This document shows positions 16,015-25,260 of a DNA stretch of 64,000 bases, piece after piece (the first letter of the stretch is position 1; the number at the start of each line of letters is the position of its first letter). The stretch lies in contig NZ_JAKFUM010000009.1 in NCBI RefSeq assembly GCF_021732705.1, positions 1 through 64,000 of the forward strand, given 5' to 3'. Source of the stretch: Nevskia sp. (GTDB lineage Bacteria; Pseudomonadota; Gammaproteobacteria; Nevskiales; Nevskiaceae). Under the pieces are notes generated by a model. That model saw only the letters and a list, made by a program, of their open reading frames with translations, was not told the DNA's origin and did not search any database. The position numbers and the translations under genes are program-made.

Positions 16015-17543
16015 TGAGTTCCCGTTTTCAATCGCTGCGCCGTCGCAGCCTGCAGGCAACCGGTGTCGCGCTGGCCGTGCTGACCGCCGGTTGCGCGCTC
16101 GGTCCGGATTTCGCGCCGCCCGCCGCACCCGACGATGCGCGCTTCACGGCCCTGCCGCTGCCCGAGCGGACCGCGAGCAGTGCCGCGCCGAATGGCGAGG
16201 CGCAGGCGTTTCTCGCCGGCCGACCGTTGCCGGATCGCTGGTGGACGCTGTTCGGGTCGCCGAAGCTCGATGCGCTGGTCGAGCAGGCCTTGGCGGCCAG
16301 CCCGACCGTCACGTCGGCGCAGGCCGCGCTGCGCGTGGCGCAGGAAACCTTCCGCGTGCAGCGCGCCACGCTGTTTCCGTCGTTCGATGCGACGTTCGAT
16401 GCGTCGCGCCAGAAGATCGATACCGGCAGCTTCGGCAATCCGGGTGGCGGCGCGGCGATCTACAACCTCTACAACGCCTCGGTCCGGGTCAATTACGGTC
16501 TCGACATCTGGGGCGGTACCCGGCGCGGCATCGAAGCCCAGCGCGCCGCGACCGAATACCAGCGCTACCAGCTCGAAGCGACCTACCAGACGCTGATCGC
16601 CAACGTCATCACGACGGCGGTGCGGGCGGCGGAGCAGCGCCTGCTGCTGCTCGGCCAGGAACAGGTGATCGCAACGCAGGAGTCGCTGCTCAAGGTCACC
16701 CGCGCCCGCTTCGAAAGCGGCGCCATCGCCCGCAGCGAATTGCTGGCGCTGGAATCGGCGCTGGCCACCGAGCGCAGCAAGCTGCCGGGCTACAAGCTGG
16801 GCCTGACCCAAGCCCAGAACCAGCTCGCGGTCTACCTCGGCAAGCTGCCGAGCGAACAGCCGCCGATCGAGGTCGACCTGTACGAGCTGAAGCTGCCGCA
16901 GACGCTGCCGCTGTCGCTGCCGTCCGAGCTGGTGCGCCAGCGGCCGGACATCCGCGCCGCCGAAGCGACGATGCATCAGGCGTCCGCGAACATCGGCGTG
17001 GCCACCGCCAACCTGCTGCCGCAGATCGTGCTGACCGGCAGCATCGGCACGCAGTCGTCGGTGCTGGATGACCTGTTCAAGGGCAACATCTTCTCGATCG
17101 CCAGCTCGGTGACCCAGCCGCTGCTGCATGCGGGCGAGCTCACCGCCAAGCGCCGCGCCGCGATCGCCACCTACGACCAGACCGCCGCCGACTATCGCGA
17201 CACGGTGCTGAACGCGTTCCGCAACGTCGCCGATTCGCTGCGCGCACTGGAAACCGATGCCGAGTACCAGCAGGCGCAGTTCGCGGCGATGTCGACGTCC
17301 GAGCAAAGCCTGCGGCTGATCGAAAGCCAGTACCGGCTCGGTGCCGGCAGCTATCTCGACGTGCTGACCGCCCAGAACCAGTACACGATCGCGCGCGCCG
17401 GCTACATCGTCGCGATCAGCAGCCGGCTGACCGATACCGCCGCGCTGTTTCAGGCTCTGGGCGGAGGCTGGACCACGCGTGATCCGGCGGCCGATTCGCC
17501 GCTCGATCCGTCGAATCCCGTCAGCGCCGCCGCCGCGCCGTAA
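16014..17543 (+). CDS. NodT-type RND outer-membrane factor, lipoprotein
   Basis: 509 residues. A lipoprotein signal with the lipobox LTAGC puts the acylated Cys at residue 27. Two OEP repeats follow, with WWTLFGSPKLDALVEQAL near residue 78, the NYGLDIWGG strand and the ELVRQRPDIRAAEATMHQASANIGVA block typical of NodT/OprM channels. As a trimer it would form the outer-membrane duct for the adaptor and permease that follow. The start is set by the overlap with the TetR stop. Confidence 0.93.
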   Translation: MSSRFQSLRRRSLQATGVALAVLTAGCALGPDFAPPAAPDDARFTALPLPERTASSAAPNGEAQAFLAGRPLPDRWWTLFGSPKLDALVEQALAASPTVTSAQAALRVAQETFRVQRATLFPSFDATFDASRQKIDTGSFGNPGGGAAIYNLYNASVRVNYGLDIWGGTRRGIEAQRAATEYQRYQLEATYQTLIANVITTAVRAAEQRLLLLGQEQVIATQESLLKVTRARFESGAIARSELLALESALATERSKLPGYKLGLTQAQNQLAVYLGKLPSEQPPIEVDLYELKLPQTLPLSLPSELVRQRPDIRAAEATMHQASANIGVATANLLPQIVLTGSIGTQSSVLDDLFKGNIFSIASSVTQPLLHAGELTAKRRAAIATYDQTAADYRDTVLNAFRNVADSLRALETDAEYQQAQFAAMSTSEQSLRLIESQYRLGAGSYLDVLTAQNQYTIARAGYIVAISSRLTDTAALFQALGGGWTTRDPAADSPLDPSNPVSAAAAP

Positions 17544-17607
17544 TCCTCATCTCACGAATCGTTTCGCAGCGCACCGCCGCACGGATCGCGCACTTTTGGA
17601 GAATCAC

Positions 17608-18888
17608 ATGCGCTGGCTCAAGCTCTTCGGCATCGTCATCGTCATCCTGCTGATCATCGGGGGCGTCAAGGCGTGGCAGATCCAAAAGGTCATCGCCGGC
17701 TTCGCCTCGGCACCGGAACCGCAGGTCGCGGTGTCGACGCTGACCGCGTCGTACGCGGACTGGCAGCCGGAACTGACCGCCGCCGGCTCGCTACGCGCGA
17801 TCCGCGGCGTCAACCTGACGACGGAAGTCGCCGGCCTGGTGCAGACCGTCGCCTTCGACTCGGGTCGCGAGGTCAAGGCCGGCGAGCGCCTTGTGCAGCT
17901 CAATGCCGATACCGACATCGCCAAGCTCGACGCGCTGAAGGTCGCGCTGAATCTGGCCGAGATCAATCTCAAGCGCGACCGGAACCAGCGCGAGGCGGAT
18001 GCGATCAGCCAGGCGCAGCTCGACAGCACCGAATCGGCCCTCGCCAGCGCCAAGGCCGCCTATGCCGAGCAGGCCGCACTGGTCGCCAAGAAGTCGATCC
18101 GCGCGCCGTTCGATGGCCGCCTCGGCATCACCACCGTCAATCGCGGCCAGTACCTGAATCCGGGCGATCCGATCGTGACCTTGCAGCAGCTCGACCCGAT
18201 CCACGTCGACTTCACGTTGCCGCAGCAGGCGCTGACCCAGCTCAAGGTCGGCCAGAAGGTGCGCGCGAAGAGCGACAGCTTTCCGGATGCCGAATTCACC
18301 GGCGAAATCGCCGCGATCAACCCGCTGGTGGATACCGACACCCGCAACATCCAGGTGCTGGCCACCCTGCGCAACCCGCAGAAGCGGCTGCTGCCCGGCA
18401 TGTTCGCGACCGTCAACGTCATCGCCGGCGCCCCGGCCCGGTATCTGACGCTGCCGCAGACCGCCGTCACCTTCAATCCGTATGGCGAGACGGTGTTCGT
18501 CGTGGTGCCGCGCGGCAGCGAGAAGGCGCCGGACCCGAACACGCCGCCCGATGTGCAGCGCACGCAGGCGCTGGCCGCGATCGACGAAAAGATCAAGGCC
18601 AAGCAAGCGGCCGAGGGCAAGCCGGAACCTGAAGCGAAGGCCGCCGCAGCGTCGTCAGCCGAAATCGCCACCGGCAAGCCGGCCGAGCCACCGCCGCTGG
18701 TCGCGCGGCAGGTGTTCGTCAAGGTCGGGCCGACCCGCGGCGATCAGGTCGCGATCCTGTCGGGCCTGAAGGAAGGCGATGTCGTGGTCACCAGCGGCCA
18801 GCTGAAGCTCAAGACCGGCGCCCGGGTCGAAATCCACAACGAGGTGGTGCCGGCCAACGCGCCGGATCCGAAGCTGGTCGACGAATGA
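17608..18888 (+). CDS. RND periplasmic adaptor (HlyD/MexA family) with an inserted charged segment
   Basis: 426 residues, GGAG just upstream of ATG 17608. N-terminal anchor (residues 5-22), lipoyl halves around LTTEVAGLV and SIRAPFDGRLGI, helical hairpin between them, and beta-barrel block LDPIHVDFTLPQQAL are standard for the adaptor that joins the inner-membrane pump to the outer-membrane factor. Unusual is an Ala/Glu/Pro/Lys-rich stretch of about 60 residues (about 303-364) inserted in the membrane-proximal domain between the FVVVPRG strand and VFVKVGPTRGD; family members are normally short there. The insert looks helical or disordered. Confidence 0.92.
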   Translation: MRWLKLFGIVIVILLIIGGVKAWQIQKVIAGFASAPEPQVAVSTLTASYADWQPELTAAGSLRAIRGVNLTTEVAGLVQTVAFDSGREVKAGERLVQLNADTDIAKLDALKVALNLAEINLKRDRNQREADAISQAQLDSTESALASAKAAYAEQAALVAKKSIRAPFDGRLGITTVNRGQYLNPGDPIVTLQQLDPIHVDFTLPQQALTQLKVGQKVRAKSDSFPDAEFTGEIAAINPLVDTDTRNIQVLATLRNPQKRLLPGMFATVNVIAGAPARYLTLPQTAVTFNPYGETVFVVVPRGSEKAPDPNTPPDVQRTQALAAIDEKIKAKQAAEGKPEPEAKAAAASSAEIATGKPAEPPPLVARQVFVKVGPTRGDQVAILSGLKEGDVVVTSGQLKLKTGARVEIHNEVVPANAPDPKLVDE

Positions 18889-18928
18889 GCCGCGCCGACG
18901 CCGTTGATCCAGGGACGATGACCTCCTC

Positions 18929-21900
18929 ATGAAATTCACCGATCTGTTCATCAAGAAGCCGGTGCTGGCGACCGTCGTCAGCCTGATGATCCTGGTGCTC
19001 GGCCTGCGCTCGATGTTCGGGCTGCCGGTGCGCCAGTATCCGAAGACCGAGAACGCGACCGTCACCGTGACCACGGTCTACTACGGCGCAAATCCGGACG
19101 TGATCGCCGGCTTCATCACCACGCCGATCGAGGCCGCCGTGGCGCAGGCGCAGGGCATCGACTATCTGACCTCGTCCAGTTCCTCGGGCGTGTCGACGGT
19201 CACCGCGACGCTGCAGCTGAACTACGACTCGAACCGCGCCCTCAGCGAAATCAACACCAAGGTGCAGTCGGTGCTGAACCAGCTGCCGGCGGAAGCGCAA
19301 CAGCCGACGCTGACCGTGCAGATCGGCGAAGCGATCGCGGCGATGTACATGGGCTTCAATTCGACGACGATTCCGTCGAACAAGGTCACCGACTACATGG
19401 TGCGCGTGGTGCAGCCGAAGCTGCAGACCATCGCCGGCGTCAAGCAGGCGGAACTGATCGGCGGCCGTCAGTTCGCGCTGCGCGCGTGGCTGGACCCGCA
19501 GAAGCTCGCCGCCGTCGATCTGACCGCGACCGATGTCTACACCGCGCTCGCCAACAACAACTACCTGTCGGCGCTCGGCACGACCAAGGGCCAGATGGTC
19601 AGCGTCGATCTGACCGCCGGCACCGATCTGCACTCGGTCGAAGAGTTCAAGGAACTCGTGATCAAGCAGAAGGGCACGTCGCTGGTGCGGCTGAAGGATG
19701 TCGCCAACGTCACGCTCGGTGCCGAAAGCTACGACTCCGGCACCCGCTTCGACGGCAAGCAGTCGGTCTTCATCGGCATCCAGGTGGCGCCGGACGCCAA
19801 CGTGCTGACCGTGGTCAAGAACGTGCGCGCCGCGTTCCCGGAACTGGTGTCGCAGCTGCCGGAAGGCCTGCACGGCGAGATCGTCTACGACTCCACCGAG
19901 TACATCAATTCCTCGATCAGCGAAGTGGAAAAGACGCTGGTCGAGGCGCTGCTGATCGTCACGGTCGTGATCTTCCTGTTCCTCGGCAGCTTCCGCTCGG
20001 TGATCATCCCGATCATCGCGATGCCGCTGAGCCTGATCGGCGCGTTCTTCGTGATGCTGCTGCTCGGCTACTCGATCAACCTGCTGACCCTGCTGGCGCT
20101 GGTGCTGGCGATCGGTCTGGTGGTCGATGACGCGATCATCGTGGTCGAGAATGTCGATCGCCACATGAAGATGGGCAAGAAGCCGCTCGAAGCGGCACTG
20201 GTCGGTGCCCGCGAACTGGCCGGACCGATCATCGCGATCTCCGTGGTGCTGATCGCGGTCTATGTGCCGATCGGCTTCCAGGGCGGCCTGACTGGCGTGC
20301 TGTTCTCGGAATTCGCATTCACGCTGGCCGGTGCCGTCGCCGTGTCGGCCGTGGTCGCGCTTACCTTGTCACCGATGATGTGCGCGGTGTTCCTGCGCGA
20401 CGACCACGGCTCGAACAAGTTCGTGGCGATGATCGACCACAACTTCGAGCGCTTCTCGGCCGCCTACCGTCGTCTGCTCGGCAGCCTGCTGAATGGCTGG
20501 TCCGCCGTGGTCGTGTTCGGCTTCGTGATCATGGCGCTGATCGCCGTGATGATGATGATGCCGCAGGCGGGCGTAATCGCGAAAAGCGAACTGGCACCCG
20601 CCGAAGATCAGGGCTTCCTGATCCACATCGTCAGCGGTCCGCCGAATGCCACGTACCAGCAGATGGCCACGTACACCGACCAGATCTACGGTGTGATGAA
20701 GGAATTCCCGGAGTACGACAGCTCGTTCCAGATCGAAGGCGCCGGCACGATCAACTCCGGCATCGGCGGCTTCGTCGCCAAGCCGTACGAGGAACGCACG
20801 CGCACCACCGGCGTGCTGTCGGTGGAACTTCAGAACAAGAGCAACAGCATCGCCGGCGCCAGCGTCTACTGGGTCAACCCGCCGCCGCTGCCCGGCGGCG
20901 GCAACGGGCTCCCGATCCAATTCGTGATCGGAACAACCGAATCGTTCGACAAGCTTTACGAAGTCGCGACCGCCGTGATTGCCAAGGCGCAGGCCACCGG
21001 CAAGTTCTACGTGCTCGACAATGGGCTCAAGATCGACAAGCCGCAGACCACGGTCAAGGTCGATCGCGACAAGGTCGCCAGCCTCGGGCTGACCATGCGC
21101 GATGTCGGTTCGTCGCTCGGCTCGCTGCTCGGTGGCGGCTATGTCAACTACTTCTCGATCGAGGGGCGCTCGTACAAGGTCATTCCGCAGATCCAGACCA
21201 ACGACCGTCTGAACGCCTCGCAGCTGGACAACTACTACATCCGGGCCGCGAACGGCACGGTGGTGCCCGCCTCGACCGTGATCAGCCTGAAGTCGGAAAC
21301 CGTGCCGCAGTCGATTCCGCACTTCCAGCAGTTGAATTCGGCCACGATCGGCGCCGTGTTCGGCGGCACCCAGGGCGAGGCGCTGCAGATCCTCCGCGAC
21401 ATCGCGAAGACTACGCTGCCGCAGGGTTACACGATCGACTACGGCGGCGTCTCGCGTCAGTTCGTGCGCGAGTCCGGCGGCTTCCTGACCACGATGGTGT
21501 TCGCGCTGATCATCATCTTTCTCACCCTGGCAGCGCAGTTCGAGAGTTTCCGCGACCCGCTTGTCGTGATGATGTCGGTGCCGATGGCGATCTTCGGGGC
21601 GATGGTCTTCCTGTTCCTCGACTTCGCCACCCTGAACGTCTACACGCAGGTCGGGCTCGTGACCCTGGTCGGGCTGATCGCCAAGCACGGCATCCTGATC
21701 GTGCAGTTCGCGAACGAGCAGTTGGCGCTCGGCAAGTCGAAGCGCGAAGCGATCGAGATCGCCGCCGAGACCCGCCTGCGTCCGATCCTGATGACCACCG
21801 CCGCGATGGTGCTCGGCGTCATGCCGCTGGTGATCGCCAGCGGTGCCGGGGCCGTCGGCCGCAATCACATGGGTCTGGTGATCGCGACCGGCATCACCAT

Positions 21901-22021
21901 CGGCACGATCTTCACGCTGTTCGTGGTGCCGGCGATGTATCTGTGGCTGGCCAGCGCGCACAAGCAGAAGGATGCTGCGGTGGGAAGCGAGGCTGCGCCG
22001 ATGAAGCCGCAGCAGGCCTGA
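18929..22021 (+). CDS. RND efflux permease, HAE1 family
   Basis: 1030 residues, the usual size for hydrophobe/amphiphile efflux pumps. Twelve membrane segments in two halves with two large periplasmic loops. The proton-relay Asp pair D400-D401 in GLVVDDAIIVVENV, the FxGSFRSVIIPIIA-like segment and the C-terminal GLVTLVGLIAKHGILIVQFANE block are intact, so the pump should be active. It completes a tetR-OMF-adaptor-permease operon, closed by the terminator at 22060. The substrate cannot be read from sequence; the MdtB/MexK-like short form suggests solvents, dyes or antibiotics. Confidence 0.94.
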   Translation: MKFTDLFIKKPVLATVVSLMILVLGLRSMFGLPVRQYPKTENATVTVTTVYYGANPDVIAGFITTPIEAAVAQAQGIDYLTSSSSSGVSTVTATLQLNYDSNRALSEINTKVQSVLNQLPAEAQQPTLTVQIGEAIAAMYMGFNSTTIPSNKVTDYMVRVVQPKLQTIAGVKQAELIGGRQFALRAWLDPQKLAAVDLTATDVYTALANNNYLSALGTTKGQMVSVDLTAGTDLHSVEEFKELVIKQKGTSLVRLKDVANVTLGAESYDSGTRFDGKQSVFIGIQVAPDANVLTVVKNVRAAFPELVSQLPEGLHGEIVYDSTEYINSSISEVEKTLVEALLIVTVVIFLFLGSFRSVIIPIIAMPLSLIGAFFVMLLLGYSINLLTLLALVLAIGLVVDDAIIVVENVDRHMKMGKKPLEAALVGARELAGPIIAISVVLIAVYVPIGFQGGLTGVLFSEFAFTLAGAVAVSAVVALTLSPMMCAVFLRDDHGSNKFVAMIDHNFERFSAAYRRLLGSLLNGWSAVVVFGFVIMALIAVMMMMPQAGVIAKSELAPAEDQGFLIHIVSGPPNATYQQMATYTDQIYGVMKEFPEYDSSFQIEGAGTINSGIGGFVAKPYEERTRTTGVLSVELQNKSNSIAGASVYWVNPPPLPGGGNGLPIQFVIGTTESFDKLYEVATAVIAKAQATGKFYVLDNGLKIDKPQTTVKVDRDKVASLGLTMRDVGSSLGSLLGGGYVNYFSIEGRSYKVIPQIQTNDRLNASQLDNYYIRAANGTVVPASTVISLKSETVPQSIPHFQQLNSATIGAVFGGTQGEALQILRDIAKTTLPQGYTIDYGGVSRQFVRESGGFLTTMVFALIIIFLTLAAQFESFRDPLVVMMSVPMAIFGAMVFLFLDFATLNVYTQVGLVTLVGLIAKHGILIVQFANEQLALGKSKREAIEIAAETRLRPILMTTAAMVLGVMPLVIASGAGAVGRNHMGLVIATGITIGTIFTLFVVPAMYLWLASAHKQKDAAVGSEAAPMKPQQA

Positions 22022-22059
22022 TTCCGGCCTTCCGATCGGCGAATCCCGCGTGACAGCGA

Positions 22060-22093
22060 GCCCCCGTCATCCGCGCGATGACGGGGGCTTTTT
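22060..22093 (+). terminator. Rho-independent terminator of the RND operon
   Basis: GCCCCCGTCAT (22060-22070) pairs perfectly with ATGACGGGGGC (22078-22088) across a seven-base loop and is followed by five T. It lies 38 bases after the permease stop. Confidence 0.92.
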
Positions 22094-22132
22094 CGTGGCT
22101 TTGTCGACGCGTGCGCTCGCGTACGATGCGCC

Positions 22133-22897
22133 GTGACCTGCGAAATCGTCAGCGCCGAACCTGTCTCCGCCGCCTCCGTTGCGGCCTCGATCGGCCTCGC
22201 GCACCTGAAACGGCTGCGCGGCTACTACCGCTCGGCCGGCTGGCCGATGCGGGACAACCTGGAGCTCGATCTGCTGGTCGCCGGCCTTGCTGAACTGAGA
22301 ACCGGACCCGGTGGCCACGAGACCGTGCACGTCACGACCGCCGGCCTGCACGCGCTCGCCGGGCTGCTGGCGCGCAACCGGGCGTCGCTGGCGCGGCATG
22401 AAGCGCTCGTCGCCCGTGTCGTCGATCATCTGCAGGCGCAGGGCTGGCTGACGTTCACCGGCCGCAGTTTCAAGGTCAAGCCGCAGGACAAGTGGATCAG
22501 CGTGCGGCCGGATGTCTTCGCGCTGCCGCAGACGCTCGACGAGCGCCGCATCGTGCCCTGCGTCTACGAGATCAAGGTCTCGCGCGCCGATCTGAAATCC
22601 GACCTGCGCAACGATGCCAAGCGCCTCGGCTACGAATTCCTGTCGAAGCGGCTGTACTACGTGCTGCCGGAAGGGCTGGCGACGGACGCCGATCTGTCGG
22701 CGATTCCGGACAGCTGCGGCGTGCTGCTGGCGGCCAGCGGCCGGCTGATCGAGCAGCGGCCAGCCCCGATGCGCGACGTCGATCTGCGGCCGATCCACTG
22801 GCTGCAGCTGTTGGCCAGCTGCAGCGACGCGAAGATCGGCGAACCGCTGCAGTTGCCGCTGCAGAACGCCTGTGCCGACCGCGATACCCATGGCTGA
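22133..22897 (+). CDS. MmcB-like PD-(D/E)XK nuclease with N-terminal helical domain
   Basis: 254 residues, GTG start. The C-terminal half carries a restriction-endonuclease-like core: D in SVRPDVFALP and E146-x-K148 in YEIKVSRADLKSDLRND, then YEFLSKRLYYVLPEGL, closely like the DNA-repair endonuclease MmcB. The first 110 residues are helical with a winged-helix look (HVTTAGLHALAGLLARN) and are not part of small MmcB proteins. It overlaps the following helicase gene by eight bases, so the two probably act together on DNA. In other gammaproteobacteria a VRR-NUC nuclease gene often occupies the place beside this helicase. The family is inferred from motifs; specificity is unknown. Confidence 0.7.
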   Translation: MTCEIVSAEPVSAASVAASIGLAHLKRLRGYYRSAGWPMRDNLELDLLVAGLAELRTGPGGHETVHVTTAGLHALAGLLARNRASLARHEALVARVVDHLQAQGWLTFTGRSFKVKPQDKWISVRPDVFALPQTLDERRIVPCVYEIKVSRADLKSDLRNDAKRLGYEFLSKRLYYVLPEGLATDADLSAIPDSCGVLLAASGRLIEQRPAPMRDVDLRPIHWLQLLASCSDAKIGEPLQLPLQNACADRDTHG

Positions 22898-25181
22898 CGG
22901 CGAGCTGCCGGCCCCGACCCTGCGCGAGATCACCGTCTCGGTCCGTGCCCTGTGCGAGTTCGGCGCCAAGCGCGGCGATCTCGATCGGCGCTTCACGCCG
23001 GCACCGACGGCGCAGCAGGGCATGGTCGGCCACAGCGTGGTGCAGGGTCGCCGGTCCGGGCATTACCTGCGCGAAGTACCGCTCAGCGGCATCGCGCAGG
23101 GCCTGACCATCCGCGGCCGCGCCGATGGCTTCGATCCCGAGCTGCGGCGGCTGGAGGAGATCAAGACCCATCGCGGCAATGTCGCGCGGATTCCGGACAA
23201 TCACCGGCAGCTGCACTGGGCGCAGGCCCGGGTCTACGGCGCGCTGCTGTGCCGCAGCCGCAGTCTGGAGTCGCTCGAGCTGGCGCTGATCTACTTCAAC
23301 GTCGACGACGAAACCGAGACGGTACTGACCGAGACCGCGACGGCCGACGCGCTGGAGCAGTTTCTCGACGCCCTCGCCGTCACCTATCGAGTGTGGGCGG
23401 AGCGCGAAGCCGTGCATCGCGAGGCCCGCAACGCGGCGCTGGCGCAGATCCGCTTCCCGCATGCCGATTTCAATGCTGGCCAGCGGCTGCTGGCGGAGTC
23501 CGTGTTCCGCGCGGTCAGTCAGAAGTCCGCGCTGCTGGTGCAGGCGCCGACCGGCATCGGCAAGACCGTGGGCACGCTGTTTCCGGCGCTGAAGGCCTGC
23601 CTGCGCCAGCCGATCGACAAGCTGTTCTACCTGACCGCGAAAACCCCCGGCCGGCAGGTCGCGCTCGAAGCACTCGCCCGCATTCAGGGCGTCGCACCCG
23701 AACGCCCGCTGCGCGTGCTGGAAATGGCCTCGCGCGACAAGAGCTGCGTGCATCCGGACAAGCGCTGCAACGGCGAATCCTGCCCGCTGGCACGTGGTTT
23801 CTACGACCGGCTGCCGGCGGCGCGGGCCGCGGCGGTCGACACCGCCCAACTCGATCAGCCCGGCCTTCGTGCGGTCGCCGCGCAACACGAGATCTGTCCG
23901 TATTACCTGAGCCAGGAAATGGCGCGCTGGGCCGATGTCGTCGTCGGCGACTACAACTACTACTTCGATGGCCAGGCGCTGCTGTACGCGCTCGCCGCGC
24001 AGCACGAGTGGCAGGTGGCGGTGCTCGTCGACGAAGCCCACAACCTGGTCGACCGGGCGCGTGACATGTATTCGGCCACGCTCGATCCGGAAGCGATTGC
24101 CCGCGCGCGCCGGCAGGCGCCGCCATCGCTCCGGCGCGGGCTTGCGCGCATCCAGCACGCGGTCAGCGACATCGCCAATGTCCAGACCGAGGACTACGAC
24201 GTGCTCGATGCCGTGCCGGACTCGCTGCAGCACGCGCTGCAGGATTTCATCGGCGACGCGAGCCGCCTGCTGGCCGAGCAGGGCGACGATTTCCCGGCCG
24301 ATCTGCAGCAGTTCTTCTTCGACGCACTCGGCTTCATCCGCGCCTGCGAAACCTTCGGCCGGCATTCGATGCTCGACTCGCAGATGGATCCGTCGACCGG
24401 CAGCGAACGCCCCGGCAGCACCACGCTTACCATCCGCAACATCGTGCCGGCGCCGTTTCTGGCGCCACGCTTCGCCGCTGCGCACGGCGCGGCGATTTTC
24501 TCGGCCACGCTGAATCCGCCCGAGTTCTACCGCGACCTGCTCGGCCTGCCGGAAGCCACACCGTGGCTCGACGTGCCATCGCCGTTCAAGGCCGAGCAGC
24601 TCGATGTCCGCATCGCCCGCCACGTCACGACCCGGTTTCGCGAGCGCGAGGATTCGATCGAGCCGATCGTCGACCTGATCGCCGAACAGTTCCAGCGCCA
24701 GCCGGGCAACTACCTCGCGTTCTTCAGCAGCTTCGACTACCTCGAACGCACGCTCGACCGGCTGCGACAGCGCGCCGCACCGCTGCCGGTCTGGGCACAG
24801 GAGCGGCGCATGGACGAACGCGCCCGCAGCGAGTTCCTCGATCGCTTCACCGCATCCGGCCAGGGCATCGGCTTCGCGGTGCTGGGCGGCGTCTTTTCCG
24901 AAGGCATCGACCTGCCCGGCTCGCGCCTGATCGGCGCCTTCGTCGTCACGCTCGGGCTGCCGCAGGTCAATCCGGTCAATGAGGAAATGGCACGCCGCAT
25001 GGACGAGCTGTTCGGCGCCGGCTACGCGTACACCTATCTGTATCCGGGCCTGCGCAAGGTCGTGCAGGCGGCGGGCCGGGTGATTCGCAGCACCGAGGAT
25101 CGCGGCGTGGTCGTGCTGGTCGATCGTCGGTACCTCCAGCCACAGATTCGCAGCCTGCTGCCGGCGTGGTGGCGCCTCTGA
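22890..25181 (+). CDS. Rad3/DinG-type iron-sulfur helicase with N-terminal PD-(D/E)XK domain
   Basis: 763 residues from ATG 22890. Domain order: N-terminal nuclease-like module with the D-x(n)-E-x-K signature in GRADGFDP...LEEIKT (about 77-95); helicase motif I QAPTGIGKT near 218; iron-sulfur cysteines about residues 286, 293, 298 and 336 (SCVHPDKRC, SCPLARG, EICPYY); DEAH box near 380; motifs III-VI ending in QAAGRVIRS. This is an XPD-family 5'-3' helicase fused to a nuclease-fold domain. It is known as a broad family but poorly characterised; repair of damaged or branched DNA is likely. Confidence 0.88.
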   Translation: MADGELPAPTLREITVSVRALCEFGAKRGDLDRRFTPAPTAQQGMVGHSVVQGRRSGHYLREVPLSGIAQGLTIRGRADGFDPELRRLEEIKTHRGNVARIPDNHRQLHWAQARVYGALLCRSRSLESLELALIYFNVDDETETVLTETATADALEQFLDALAVTYRVWAEREAVHREARNAALAQIRFPHADFNAGQRLLAESVFRAVSQKSALLVQAPTGIGKTVGTLFPALKACLRQPIDKLFYLTAKTPGRQVALEALARIQGVAPERPLRVLEMASRDKSCVHPDKRCNGESCPLARGFYDRLPAARAAAVDTAQLDQPGLRAVAAQHEICPYYLSQEMARWADVVVGDYNYYFDGQALLYALAAQHEWQVAVLVDEAHNLVDRARDMYSATLDPEAIARARRQAPPSLRRGLARIQHAVSDIANVQTEDYDVLDAVPDSLQHALQDFIGDASRLLAEQGDDFPADLQQFFFDALGFIRACETFGRHSMLDSQMDPSTGSERPGSTTLTIRNIVPAPFLAPRFAAAHGAAIFSATLNPPEFYRDLLGLPEATPWLDVPSPFKAEQLDVRIARHVTTRFREREDSIEPIVDLIAEQFQRQPGNYLAFFSSFDYLERTLDRLRQRAAPLPVWAQERRMDERARSEFLDRFTASGQGIGFAVLGGVFSEGIDLPGSRLIGAFVVTLGLPQVNPVNEEMARRMDELFGAGYAYTYLYPGLRKVVQAAGRVIRSTEDRGVVVLVDRRYLQPQIRSLLPAWWRL

Positions 25182-25260
25182 GCCGGCGCCATCGGCGCGC
25201 TCGGTGCGCGAAGCCGGTGCTACCGTAAGCGCCTTTCCGCCATCTCCGACGAGTACCGCG

